From Pedobacter nototheniae (GTDB taxonomy: Bacteria > Bacteroidota > Bacteroidia > Sphingobacteriales > Sphingobacteriaceae), in contig NZ_RQRS01000020.1 in assembly GCF_004335085.1 (NCBI RefSeq), forward strand, positions 1 through 64,000: DNA of 64,000 nt, in the 5' to 3' direction. Positions 55,396 through 64,000 of the stretch are shown in pieces. Every line of letters begins with the position of its first letter. The stretch's first letter is position 1. Position numbers and translations under genes: made by a program. The notes under the pieces were generated by a model, which was not told where the DNA came from, did not search any database, and saw nothing but the letters and a program-made list of their open reading frames with translations.

Positions 55396-55818
55396 ATGAA
55401 GAAACTATTTATCTGCACCATGCTAACGTATTGTTCTATAAGTTTTTGTTTTGCACAAAAAAAAGACGTAGAGAATGCTGTGAGCCAGCTAACTAAACTT
55501 ATGATTACGCCTGATAGCTTGGCACTTGATAAAATAGTACTGAATAATTTAAGCTATGGCCACTCCAGTGGGAAAATTCAAACTAAGCCAGAATTTATGC
55601 ATTCGCTACTTTCGGGCGAATCTGATTTTGTGGATATTAATTTAACAGATCAAACAGTAATTTTACAAAATAAAACAGCTTTGGTTCGCCATACATTAAA
55701 TGCTAAAACGAACGACAAAAATGTACCTGGAAATGTGAAACTTTACATCCTATTAATCTGGACAAAAGAGAAGGCTGGATGGAAATTACTGGGCAGACAA
55801 GCAGTTAAAGTGCCTTAG
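55396..55818 (+). CDS. Exported NTF2-like (DUF4440) protein
   Basis: A 140-residue protein. The signal peptide ends near FCFA-Q (20-21). The mature part fits the cone-shaped NTF2/SnoaL fold: an N-terminal helix, LSYGHSSGKIQTKPEFMHSL, then beta strands ending WTKEKAGWKLLGRQAVKVP. DUF4440 proteins bind small ligands or have minor catalytic roles; no catalytic set is visible. It converges with the gene ending at 55836. Confidence 0.82.
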   Translation: MKKLFICTMLTYCSISFCFAQKKDVENAVSQLTKLMITPDSLALDKIVLNNLSYGHSSGKIQTKPEFMHSLLSGESDFVDINLTDQTVILQNKTALVRHTLNAKTNDKNVPGNVKLYILLIWTKEKAGWKLLGRQAVKVP

Positions 55819-55835
55819 AAATCCTATTTTTTAGT

Positions 55836-56240
55836 TTACTTAATCATTACGCCAGGTTTATTTACCAGTGGGATTTTAATTAAGTTCATATCGATAATGC
55901 TTTCTGGCAGAAAGATAAATTTCTTATCATAAATGGTTGATCCAATATAATAACTTAACCAATATTCGTTAGTTAAGCCAAATACCTCAGGGTCAATTGC
56001 TTCAACGCCACTGAAAGAATTAGCGTCCATATCACCAATAAAGTGCCTTAAAACAGAGGTTTTTACAGGTTTACCATCTTTTTCTCCATATCCTTTTGAG
56101 CTAATGATCACATTGGTAATGGCTTCGTTTTTTAAATTAACAAGATAAACTGTCCAGTTTTTAACTTCTGGAGTTTCGCTCATTAATACAACTGCCATGG
56201 CAATATCTTCAACTAAATTTTCTGGTAAATCTGCTTTCAC
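55836..56240 (-). CDS. Protein of unknown function downstream of topA
   Basis: A 134-residue cytoplasmic protein, not recognised, starting with GTG at 56240, 5 bp after the RDD stop. The beta-rich sequence (NWTVYLVNLKNEAITNVIIS, DKKFIFLPESI) has no signal peptide. The tight spacing suggests one transcript with topA and the RDD gene. Confidence 0.7.
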   Translation of the reverse strand: MKADLPENLVEDIAMAVVLMSETPEVKNWTVYLVNLKNEAITNVIISSKGYGEKDGKPVKTSVLRHFIGDMDANSFSGVEAIDPEVFGLTNEYWLSYYIGSTIYDKKFIFLPESIIDMNLIKIPLVNKPGVMIK

Positions 56241-56245
56241 AATGG

Positions 56246-56839
56246 TTAACTATTTTTGTTGTATTTAATTAATGTAGTACTTGAAAATCTATCGTGAAAT
56301 CCATCACTTGAAAATAAGAAAGATAACGCATCAAACGGGATAAACCTACAAATGGTTCTTGTAATTATATATTTCAAATCTGGAACATCCTCATCTTTTG
56401 TGACCACCAACGAACTAGTGATAAATTTACCAATCGTTCTTTGGTATTTAGTCTCCATAAAAACATAATATCCAAAGAAACATAATAACATTATTAAGTA
56501 TTCGAATAGTACGTGTAGCTTTTGTGGACCAAATAATAAGTCAATGAAAAAGAACATAATAGCGCTAATTATGCAACAAATAATTGTATCTACTACAAAA
56601 TGGACAAGCCTTTTTAAAGAATTTACCTTTTTTGAATCAAACTTTCTTTTTTCTTCAAGCTGATTGACTAAGTCAGATTTGAAGAACTCTATTTTTTCAG
56701 CACCAATATTCCTGGTTTTGATCTCCTCTTCAGCAGCTTCAATAGCGAAAGGTTGATAATCTTGTCGATTGATAGTCAGAATATTAACTAGTTCTTCATC
56801 TGTCCGTTTAGACATTATGTCCTTAAAGTCACTAGCCAT
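56246..56839 (-). CDS. RDD-family membrane protein
   Basis: A 197-residue protein. The N-terminal helical part (IMSKRTDEELVNILTINRQDYQP, about 1-75) is cytoplasmic, then three hydrophobic segments of the RDD domain with RLVHFVVDTIIC and the closing FHDRFSSTTLI. RDD proteins are little characterised; some are linked to cation transport. It lies 50 bp after topA. Confidence 0.82.
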   Translation of the reverse strand: MASDFKDIMSKRTDEELVNILTINRQDYQPFAIEAAEEEIKTRNIGAEKIEFFKSDLVNQLEEKRKFDSKKVNSLKRLVHFVVDTIICCIISAIMFFFIDLLFGPQKLHVLFEYLIMLLCFFGYYVFMETKYQRTIGKFITSSLVVTKDEDVPDLKYIITRTICRFIPFDALSFLFSSDGFHDRFSSTTLIKYNKNS

Positions 56840-56889
56840 ATTATATGCTATTAAATTATAATCTTATTATCCAATAACTCTAAACTTTT

Positions 56890-59469
56890 TTATTTCTTTT
56901 TTGCTACTGCTTTTTTTGCTGCAGGTTTCTTAGCCGTTGCTGCTTTCTTTTTCGGCGCTGCCTTTTTCTTAGTTTCAAAAGCATCTGGAACCTGTTCAAC
57001 GATCATTTTCTTTACTACATCCAACTCAATATCCACCAATTCTTCAGGGGTATATTTTTGTTTGGTCGCTTCGTTATTTCTAAGTTTCAGCATTAATTTA
57101 CCGAAACGGATAAACGGTCCCCAACGTCCATTTTCAATAGAGATTTTTTCTTCATCCCAAGTTTTAATGTAACGGTTCGCCTCTTTTTCTACTTTTTTAC
57201 CAATTAATGTATCAATATCGGCTTGAGAAAGATTGTCGTAATCATAACCTTTGGCTGGAATGTTAATGAACAAATCGTTCCATTTAATGAAAGGGCCAAA
57301 GCGACCTTTGCCTTTTGTTACCGGTAAACCTTCATACTGCGCAATTGGAGCATCAGCATCCATTTTCTCCTTTATAATTTCAACCGCTCTATCGTAGGTA
57401 ACCGCTAAAGGCTCTTCATTTTTTGGTAAAGAGATAAAACTTTCACCCCACTTAACGTATGGACCGAAACGACCTACACCGATTACAACCTCTTTGCCTT
57501 CAAAATCTTCTAGCTGGAATGGAAGTTTAAAGAGCTCTAAGGCATCTTCTAGCATAATAGTTCCAACGGATTGGCTACGCATTAAACTGGCATAGCGAGG
57601 CTTTTCTTCATCGTCAGCTTCACCAATTTGAACCAAAGGACCAAATTTGCCCACTTTAGTGTAAACATTTTTGCCTGTAGCTGGATCTAAACCTAATAAA
57701 CGCTCCCCAGTAGCACGTTCGGCAGTTTCTAAAGTATTTTCTACCTCCTGGTGAAATGGGTTATAGAAAGAATGCAACATTTTAGTCCATTCCTGTAAAC
57801 CTTGTGCTATTTCATCAAATTCCTTTTCTACGTTGGCCGTGAAATTAAAATCTACAATGCCTTTAAAATGTTCAACTAAGAAATCATTTACAACTTCACC
57901 AATATCTGTAGGGAAAAGTTTAGATTTCTCCGCACCTGTAATTTCTGTTTTAGTTTCTTTCTTTACAATACCATCGGCTAAAATAATAGAAACAAATTTT
58001 CGTTGCTTACCATCTCTATCTTCTTTTACTACGTAACCACGGTTTTGTACTGTAGAAATGGTTGGCGCATAAGTAGAAGGACGACCAATACCTAATTCTT
58101 CCAGCTTTTTAACGAGACTGGCCTCTGTATATCTTGCCGGCGGACGAGAATAACGCTCGGTTGCCTGCATTTCTTTTAAAAATAATTCTTGTCCTTTAGC
58201 TAAAGGAGGTAGGATAGAACCGCCTTCTTTTTCTTCGTTTTCTTCATCATCTGTAGATTCTAAATAAACTTTAAGGAAGCCATCAAATTTTAAAACCTCA
58301 CCCTCGGCAACTAAAAGCTCTTTACGAGTTGAAGTTGAAATTTGTGCGGTGGTTTTTTCAAATAAAGCCTCACTCATTTGCGAAGCGATAGAACGTTTCC
58401 AAATTAAATCATATAAACGCTTTTCCGAAATATCTCCATCAACAGTATGCCTATCAAAATAAGTAGGGCGAATGGCTTCGTGAGCTTCTTGTGCACCTGC
58501 AGATTTAGTTTTATATTTTCTCGGCTGGTGATATTTATCGCCATAGGCTGATTTAATTTCTGCTGCTGCTGCTGCTAATGCTGTATCCGATAAGTTTACC
58601 GAATCCGTTCTCATATAAGTAATTTTACCGGCCTCATACAAGCGTTGTGCAACTTGCATGGTTCTGGCAACTGAAAAACCTAATTTTCTGGAAGCCTCCT
58701 GTTGTAAAGTTGAAGTAGTAAAAGGTGCAGCTGGATTACGTTTTGCAGGTTTAGTTTCTAAACTGCTGATGTCGAATTTTGCGTTAATGCAATCCTGAAG
58801 GAACTTATTGGCTTCTGCCTCGTTTTCAAATCGTTGTGGTAATTCTGCTTTAACAATTTCTTTTCCTTTTCCGGTAGAGAATTGTGCTGTAATTTTAAAA
58901 GCCGCTGTAGCGCTGAAATGATTAATCTCTCGTTCTCTATCAACAATTAAACGTACTGCAACTGATTGTACACGACCAGCTGAGAGCGATGGTTTTACTT
59001 TTTTCCATAAAACTGGAGAAAGCTCAAAACCTACCAAACGATCTAAAACGCGGCGTGCTTGTTGCGCAAATACTAGGTTATAATCAATTCCTCTCGGACT
59101 TTCAATTGCTTTTAAAATGGCAGGCTTTGTAATTTCATGAAAAACAATTCTTTTAGTTTTCTCTGTTTTTAGGCCTAAGGTTTCAAATAAGTGCCAAGAT
59201 ATTGCTTCTCCCTCGCGGTCTTCATCGGATGCTAGCCAAACCATTTCGGCATCCTTAGCTAGTTTTTTCAGTTCGGCAACTACATTTTTCTTATCTGCAG
59301 GTACTTCATACGTTTGGGCAAAATTATTTTTAATATCAATCCCCATATCGCCTTTCACTAAATCCCTAATGTGGCCATAGCTTGATTTCACAAGGAAATC
59401 TTTACCTAAGTAGCCTTCGATAGTTTTAGCTTTTGCGGGTGATTCGACGATTAATAAATTTTTGGCCAT
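56890..59469 (-). CDS. topA: DNA topoisomerase I
   Basis: An 859-residue type IA topoisomerase that relaxes negative supercoils. Toprim domain with LLIVESPAKAKTIEGYLG and SDEDREGEAI, and the active-site Tyr285 in ITYMRTDS. Instead of C-terminal zinc ribbons it has three or four repeats of the type GRFGPYVKWG (at about 665, 725 and 785), then a lysine/alanine-rich tail (PKKKAATAKKPAAKK). It heads a minus-strand unit with the RDD and unknown genes. Start ATG 59469. Confidence 0.96.
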   Translation of the reverse strand: MAKNLLIVESPAKAKTIEGYLGKDFLVKSSYGHIRDLVKGDMGIDIKNNFAQTYEVPADKKNVVAELKKLAKDAEMVWLASDEDREGEAISWHLFETLGLKTEKTKRIVFHEITKPAILKAIESPRGIDYNLVFAQQARRVLDRLVGFELSPVLWKKVKPSLSAGRVQSVAVRLIVDREREINHFSATAAFKITAQFSTGKGKEIVKAELPQRFENEAEANKFLQDCINAKFDISSLETKPAKRNPAAPFTTSTLQQEASRKLGFSVARTMQVAQRLYEAGKITYMRTDSVNLSDTALAAAAAEIKSAYGDKYHQPRKYKTKSAGAQEAHEAIRPTYFDRHTVDGDISEKRLYDLIWKRSIASQMSEALFEKTTAQISTSTRKELLVAEGEVLKFDGFLKVYLESTDDEENEEKEGGSILPPLAKGQELFLKEMQATERYSRPPARYTEASLVKKLEELGIGRPSTYAPTISTVQNRGYVVKEDRDGKQRKFVSIILADGIVKKETKTEITGAEKSKLFPTDIGEVVNDFLVEHFKGIVDFNFTANVEKEFDEIAQGLQEWTKMLHSFYNPFHQEVENTLETAERATGERLLGLDPATGKNVYTKVGKFGPLVQIGEADDEEKPRYASLMRSQSVGTIMLEDALELFKLPFQLEDFEGKEVVIGVGRFGPYVKWGESFISLPKNEEPLAVTYDRAVEIIKEKMDADAPIAQYEGLPVTKGKGRFGPFIKWNDLFINIPAKGYDYDNLSQADIDTLIGKKVEKEANRYIKTWDEEKISIENGRWGPFIRFGKLMLKLRNNEATKQKYTPEELVDIELDVVKKMIVEQVPDAFETKKKAAPKKKAATAKKPAAKKAVAKKK

Positions 59470-59659
59470 GAAATACGTTTTTCTGCAAATAAAGCTATAA
59501 ATAAAGCGAAAATCAAAACCTGACTAAAATTTAATGAACTTTTTTGATTTATTAAAGACAAATGCAACAAAGAAATTGCCTCTTTATGGCTTTATTTACA
59601 GGGCTGTTACAATGAGGAAAACTATTTGTATCTATATTCGTATATAAAAATAAAACAAA

Positions 59660-60172
59660 ATGATAAGTACAATCCTAATTCTATTAAATCTATTGGTGTC
59701 GCCACCAAAAAATGTTTACGATTTTAGTTTTAAAACAATCGATGGTAAAGAAATTAAGCTTTCGAAGTTTAAAGGCAAAAAAATCCTCATAGTAAATACC
59801 GCATCTAAATGTGGTTTCACTCCACAATATGAAGATTTGGAGAAACTACACAAACTTTATGGAAAAAAAGTGGTATTAATTGGTTTTCCTGAAGGAGATT
59901 TTGGTGGACAAGAATTTTCTACCAATACTGAAATTAAAGAATTTTGTACAGGCAAATACAATGTTTCCTTTTTATTGGCCGAAAAAAGTAGTGTAATTGG
60001 TAAAGATATTAGCCCATTATTTAAATATTTAACTACCCAACCAGGAACAGAGGAGCAAGGTGATATTAAATGGAACTTTGAGAAATTCTTAATTAATGAA
60101 AAGGGAGAGTTGGTACACCGTTTCCGTTCAAAAATTAAGCCGTTGGACGAGGCTATTACTAAAAACTTTTAA
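59660..60172 (+). CDS. Glutathione-peroxidase-family thiol peroxidase
   Basis: A 170-residue peroxidase. The peroxidatic Cys51 is in SKCGFTPQ, with Gln84, Trp138 and Asn139 completing the family tetrad. Cys96 (EFCTGKY) is placed for a thioredoxin-type resolving cysteine. The usual FPCNQF is here FPEGDF, with no cysteine. A short hydrophobic N-terminus (ILILLNLLVSPPK) may be an export or anchor segment. Reduces hydroperoxides. Confidence 0.92.
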   Translation: MISTILILLNLLVSPPKNVYDFSFKTIDGKEIKLSKFKGKKILIVNTASKCGFTPQYEDLEKLHKLYGKKVVLIGFPEGDFGGQEFSTNTEIKEFCTGKYNVSFLLAEKSSVIGKDISPLFKYLTTQPGTEEQGDIKWNFEKFLINEKGELVHRFRSKIKPLDEAITKNF

Positions 60173-60179
60173 AATAGAA

Positions 60180-60216
60180 ATTGGAGATTGTAATTGATTT
60201 TATTACAATCTCCAAT
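60180..60216. terminator. Bidirectional terminator hairpin
   Basis: ATTGGAGATTGTAA (60180-60193) pairs perfectly with TTACAATCTCCAAT (60203-60216), loop 9. It lies between the convergent peroxidase and aquaporin genes. Confidence 0.75.
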
Positions 60217-60230
60217 TACAAAAAGTGGGG

Positions 60231-60938
60231 TTAGTTTTTCTCTAAAACTGTTCTCCAAACAATGGCGCTTAAAATTGCACCAATAATTGGAGCTACAATA
60301 AAGAGCCAAACTTGGCTAATGGCTTGTCCACCAACTAAAATAGCAGGGCCAATACTACGTGCAGGGTTTACCGAAACACCAGTTACTGGTATACCTACTA
60401 TATGTATAAGCACTAAACTTAAACCTATTGCTAAACCTGCAAAACCTCCATTAATATTTTTGGTAGATGTAGAGCCGAAAATAACAAGTAAGAAAATAAA
60501 GGTAAGTACAACTTCAGCAATAAAACCCGCTTGCAAATTGTAATGTTGCGGCGAAAGTGCATCATAACCATTTTGCCCTAAGCCGTTTGCTGCTACAGAA
60601 TATTCTGGCTTGCCGGATGCAATGAGCATTAAAATACCCGCACCAGCAATTGCGCCTAAAATTTGGGCTACAATATAGTATGCAGCTTCACTAAATTTCA
60701 TTCTTCCGGCTACAACCATTCCTATAGAAATTGCAGGGTTAATGTGGCAACCTGAAATATGACCTATCGCATATGCCATTGCCACTACGGATAAGCCAAA
60801 AGCGAAGGATATACCCAGTAATCCAACGCCAGTTGTGCCATTAGCACCCGCAATTACGGCACTACCACAACCCATTAAAACTAATACTAGTGTGCCGAGG
60901 AATTCGGCGCCAAATTTTGATAATTTGCTTGTTTCCAT
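60231..60938 (-). CDS. aqpZ: Aquaporin Z water channel
   Basis: A 235-residue six-helix channel. The two NPA boxes are HINPA (Asn67) and VNPARSIGP. The histidine in SLVLIHIVGIP and arginine in NPAR match the water-selective filter of AqpZ rather than a glycerol facilitator, and FGLSVVAMAYAIGHISG is the AqpZ type. Start ATG 60938. Single gene. Confidence 0.95.
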   Translation of the reverse strand: METSKLSKFGAEFLGTLVLVLMGCGSAVIAGANGTTGVGLLGISFAFGLSVVAMAYAIGHISGCHINPAISIGMVVAGRMKFSEAAYYIVAQILGAIAGAGILMLIASGKPEYSVAANGLGQNGYDALSPQHYNLQAGFIAEVVLTFIFLLVIFGSTSTKNINGGFAGLAIGLSLVLIHIVGIPVTGVSVNPARSIGPAILVGGQAISQVWLFIVAPIIGAILSAIVWRTVLEKN

Positions 60939-61173
60939 ATAATTATTTGTTTAAGATTTAAAAGAAAAATTATATAGGGACAGATTTGAATCAAAAGTAA
61001 ATTAAAAATTAGATATTCAAATGTTTTAGGAATAAAATATGTGCGAGAAATTATTATTAATGTATACATTACTTTACATAATGTTTTAATAAAGGCGCTT
61101 AATTGGTTAAAATTAAATAGTTAACCTTTAAATTAAATGAAATAGATTATGCAAAATTCAAATTGTTATGCAA

Positions 61174-61199
61174 TAAAAAAGCCAGCATTTAGCTGGCTT
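61174..61199 (-). terminator. Rho-independent terminator of mnmA
   Basis: On the minus strand AAGCCAGC pairs with GCTGGCTT (loop 5), followed by T6. It lies about 20 bp after the mnmA stop. Confidence 0.85.
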
Positions 61200-61220
61200 A
61201 ATATTATAATAGTGTATGCT

Positions 61221-62312
61221 TTAAACTAAAAAGCCACCACCTAATAAATCATTACCTTCGTAAAATACAGCAGATTGACCAGGTGCAATTGCCGAAACTG
61301 AGTGATCAAACACAACACGCATTTTATCTTTTTCTTGTACAATTGTACTTAACATACCTGCATCTTTATACCGTATTTTGGTTATTACATCATTCATTGG
61401 TTCCTCAATGCTGGCATATTTAACCAGGTTTACGTTTCTAACCATCGCTTCGCGACGCTCTAATTCATCAGCACGGCCTAATACAACAGTATTACTTTCG
61501 GGCAAAATCTGCGTTACAAACATCGGCTCGCCAAAAGCAACACCTAAACCTTTACGCTGACCGATAGTATAAAAGGGGTAGCCTTTATGTTGACCGACAA
61601 TCATTCCATTACTTAAAATAAAATTACCACCTGCAACTCTATCTTCAAGGTCTTCAACCTTATGTTTTAAAAATGCTCTGTAATCATTATCAGGTACGAA
61701 ACAAATTTCGTAGCTCTCAGATTTTTTCGCCAATTCTTCTTGTCCCATATCTAAAGCCATTTGTCTGATTTCAGATTTAGCAAAGCTTCCCAAAGGAAAT
61801 TTAGTACGCGAAAGGTTTTCTTGAGAAACGCCCCAAAGTACGTAAGACTGATCTTTATTTTCGTCCTTACCTTTAGAAATTACATAACGACCGCTATCTT
61901 GCTGGCGAATATTTGCATAATGTCCTGTTGCAATAAATTCACAATCTAATTTATTGGCACGTTTTAATAAAGCTTCCCATTTAATGTGGGTATTGCATAA
62001 AACACATGGATTTGGGGTACGCCCAGCCAAGTATTCATCAACGAAGTTATCAATTACATAATCGCCAAATTCATCACGTATATCTAATATATAATGTGGG
62101 AAACCGTAATTTACGGCCAAGGTGCGGGCATCATTAATGCTATCTAAACTGCAACAACCAGTTTCCTTGCTGCTGCCACCAGAACTTGCATAATCCCAGG
62201 TCTTCATGGTTAAGCCAATTACTTCATAACCCTGCTCATGTAACATAACTGCTGCTACCGAACTATCAACCCCGCCACTCATGGCTACCAGAATTCTACC
62301 GTGTTTACTCAT
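61221..62312 (-). CDS. mnmA: tRNA-specific 2-thiouridylase
   Basis: A 363-residue enzyme that puts the 2-thio group on U34 of tRNA (Lys, Glu, Gln) using ATP and persulfide sulfur. The PP-loop SGGVDSS is at 12-18, catalytic Cys103 and Cys106 in NPCVLC, and the second catalytic cysteine Cys204 in YEICFVPD. The end (SAIAPGQSAVFYEGNDLLGGGFL) is the normal MnmA terminus. Start ATG 62312. Confidence 0.96.
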   Translation of the reverse strand: MSKHGRILVAMSGGVDSSVAAVMLHEQGYEVIGLTMKTWDYASSGGSSKETGCCSLDSINDARTLAVNYGFPHYILDIRDEFGDYVIDNFVDEYLAGRTPNPCVLCNTHIKWEALLKRANKLDCEFIATGHYANIRQQDSGRYVISKGKDENKDQSYVLWGVSQENLSRTKFPLGSFAKSEIRQMALDMGQEELAKKSESYEICFVPDNDYRAFLKHKVEDLEDRVAGGNFILSNGMIVGQHKGYPFYTIGQRKGLGVAFGEPMFVTQILPESNTVVLGRADELERREAMVRNVNLVKYASIEEPMNDVITKIRYKDAGMLSTIVQEKDKMRVVFDHSVSAIAPGQSAVFYEGNDLLGGGFLV

Positions 62313-63024
62313 TTTAATACTATTGGCTGCAAAAATAAGGTTTATTTACCTGAAATTATTTAAAGCAAGTCAGTTACTTGTAAAAAGCTAACATTGCACC
62401 AGTATTGGGTTATCGGGCAGGGGATAAAACGGATTTTAAAAATGAGAAAGTTATTTGGAAATTTTTTCGGCAGTGACGATCATTCTATGCCTTGTATTTA
62501 AACCCGATGTAAGTGAATGCCACGATTCTTTATCGGGCAGCAACAGGAGCGGGGCTGCTATTTGCGTAGTATTACTGTCTGTTCATTTCCAAATAAGTTC
62601 TATTGCGATAGTTTCTTAGATTAGCAATTAAAGATAAGGAAAGCAAAGCCTGCAGTTATTTTGAATCTTTATTCCTGCTTTTCGCTATATCCCGATAGAA
62701 AAAATCGGGAATACCGCTGCACTCAGGTTTAATAAACGAGAGTGAGGCTACAGTTTACTAAGCATTACTATCCGTTCATTTTCAAATTTTAGAAAGCAAC
62801 GTTGGTGCTCTTTTTAAAGATAACGTTGCAAATCCTCACTATGATGCAAGCTTTTTACTTTTATCAGGTTTATTAAATAAATGGATTTCTAATATGCCAA
62901 AAGAACCTCTTAAATTATGATTTTATATTCTTTTTGTATTACTTAAACGTTTTAGTTTGTCAAAATTCACAATGTGAAGATTAATTGATACCTTAGGATT
63001 CTGAAATTAAAAATTGAATAAACT
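62313..63024. other. Intergenic stretch with dispersed repeat copy 2
   Basis: No gene is visible. Besides the element at 62499-62732, a spacer fragment (CCGTTCATTTTCAAAT ... TTAGAAAGCAA) recurs at about 62764-62805. A perfect 13-bp inverted repeat, TTCACAATGTGAA (62966-62978), lies 46 bp before the GH92 start and may be an operator. Confidence 0.55.
62499..62732. repeat. Dispersed inverted-repeat element, copy 2
   Basis: About 234 bp, beginning TAAACCCGATGTAAGTGAAT and ending GCACTCAGGTTTA. The reversed right arm (TAAACCTGAGTGCAG, then CCCGATTTTTTCTATCGGG) is alike to the left arm (TAAACCCGATGTAAG, then CGATTCTTTATCGGG). Aligns along its length with 46845-47062. Confidence 0.78.
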
Positions 63025-64000
63025 ATGATTAAAAAATTTATTCTGCCATGCCTTTTGCTATCCTCAATAGTTGTTTCAGCGCAGCAAAACCTTGTGCAGT
63101 ATGTAAAGCCAATTATTGGTACTGAAAAAATGGGGCATACCTACCCAGGCGCTACAGTTCCATTTGGATCGGTACAGTTAAGCCCAGAAACTGATACAAT
63201 TTCGTACGAAATGAACGGGAAATATAATGGAGATGTATATAAATACTGTGCGGGTTATAAATATGAAGATAAAACTATAACAGGATTCAGTCATACTCAT
63301 TTTAGTGGCACTGGACACTCAGATTTAGGCGATTTTTTAATTATGCCAACTCAGGGTAAGCTTCAACTTAATCCAGGAACGGCTTCAAACCCAAAAGGCG
63401 GTTATCGTTCTGCTTTTTCTCATCAAAATGAAGTTGCAGAAGCTGGTTATTATAAGGTAAAACTTGATGATGATAACATTACAGCAGAATTAACGGCAAC
63501 TACAAGGGTTGGTATGCATCAATATACTTTTCCTAAATCAGATCAATCGCATATAATTCTGGATTTAATGGCTGGAATTTATAATTACGATGAAAAAACA
63601 GTTTGGACGTATGTGCGTGTGGTTAACGATACTTTAATTACGGGTTATCGCCAAACCAATGGATGGGCCAGAACAAGGACTGTTTATTTCGCTATGAGTT
63701 TTTCCAAACCTTTTAAAAGCTATGGACAGAAAAATTATGATGCCAAGCAAGCGTATAGAGGATTTTGGGGCAAGTTTAACCAAAACAAAAACTTTCCTGA
63801 AATAGCGGGAAAAAAAGTAAGAATGTTTTTTGATTTCGATACTCAAGAAGGGGAGAAGATTAAAATTAAAATGGCTTTATCGCCGGTTAGTCAAGAAAAT
63901 GCATTGCAAAATATGCGTACTGAAATTTCTGGATGGGATTTTGAAAAAGTAAAAGCTCAAGCACAGGCAACCTGGAATAAAGAATTAAATAAGATTCAGA
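63025..64000 (+). CDS. GH92 alpha-mannosidase (N-terminal part, cut by window end)
   Basis: Starts ATG 63025; 325 codons are inside the window and no stop is met. Signal peptide ends VSA-Q (about 20). The glycoside hydrolase family 92 N-terminal blocks are clear: HTYPGATVPFGSVQLSPET, YKYEDKTITGFSHTHFSGTG and DLGDFLIMP. Family members are exo-alpha-mannosidases that need calcium and act on N-glycan or fungal mannan side chains. The catalytic acids lie further on, outside the window. Confidence 0.9.
   Translation, partial: MIKKFILPCLLLSSIVVSAQQNLVQYVKPIIGTEKMGHTYPGATVPFGSVQLSPETDTISYEMNGKYNGDVYKYCAGYKYEDKTITGFSHTHFSGTGHSDLGDFLIMPTQGKLQLNPGTASNPKGGYRSAFSHQNEVAEAGYYKVKLDDDNITAELTATTRVGMHQYTFPKSDQSHIILDLMAGIYNYDEKTVWTYVRVVNDTLITGYRQTNGWARTRTVYFAMSFSKPFKSYGQKNYDAKQAYRGFWGKFNQNKNFPEIAGKKVRMFFDFDTQEGEKIKIKMALSPVSQENALQNMRTEISGWDFEKVKAQAQATWNKELNKIQ

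Noticed and set aside
56890..59469. Open frames antisense to topA and to other long genes
   Set aside because: They overlap genes with clear protein motifs and have no recognisable domains or signals of their own.

Overview
The window is AT-rich DNA from a member of the Bacteroidota, most likely a Pedobacter-like Sphingobacteriaceae. The reasons are a SusC/SusD pair, several carboxypeptidase-D-domain TonB receptors and surface lipoproteins, DUF4374 proteins, and TAnnTTTG-type promoter boxes with little Shine-Dalgarno signal. The species call is inference from gene content; no rRNA or tRNA genes were seen.

Layout. 1-642: the last codons of an outer-membrane barrel gene, its terminator, a 41-bp tandem repeat and a repeat fragment. 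643-16840, all on the minus strand: an alginate utilisation locus. A FadR-type GntR regulator with two operators in front of it is followed by PL17 lyase, KdgF, an esterase, a hexuronate-type MFS transporter and an SDR (DEH reductase type). After a structured 270-bp gap come SusC, SusD, a surface lipoprotein, PL6 and PL7. Together they bind and cut alginate outside the cell, import oligomers, finish cutting in the periplasm, and reduce DEH to KDG. KDG kinase and aldolase are not in the window.

17086-20597: a Crp-like regulator, a quinone-oxidoreductase-like gene with a 16-bp palindrome between them, then a 108-bp repeat array joined to a small DUF559 nuclease gene. 20739-29865: an HPP membrane protein and a probable ferric-siderophore region (FecR-like anti-sigma, two DUF4374 lipoproteins, a TonB receptor, a second barrel receptor). 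Two transcription units here share a near-identical promoter-like motif. 29995-34128: a large TraB/GumN multidomain protein and an unknown. 34220-39898: a MINPP-like phosphatase, a TonB receptor and a beta-helix lipoprotein, with tandem TTAAC/TTAAT boxes resembling Pho boxes in front.

39983-49488: an ABC exporter, methyltransferase, PAP2 phosphatase, cold-shock protein, an OB-like secreted protein, an alkylglycerol-monooxygenase-like gene overlapping a TMEM86/YhhN gene (a likely ether-lipid pair), and PBP1C. 49664-62312: alpha-2-macroglobulin, an NTF2-like protein, topA with an RDD gene and an unknown, glutathione peroxidase, aquaporin Z and mnmA. 62313-64000: a second copy of a dispersed inverted-repeat element and the start of a GH92 alpha-mannosidase cut by the window edge.

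The most interesting items are the DUF559 nuclease with its matched GC-rich ends and repeat array, the predicted Pho-controlled phosphatase/receptor locus, the AGMO-TMEM86 pair, the shared ECF-like promoter, the MITE-like element, and a GAAA-capped leader hairpin before a receptor gene.
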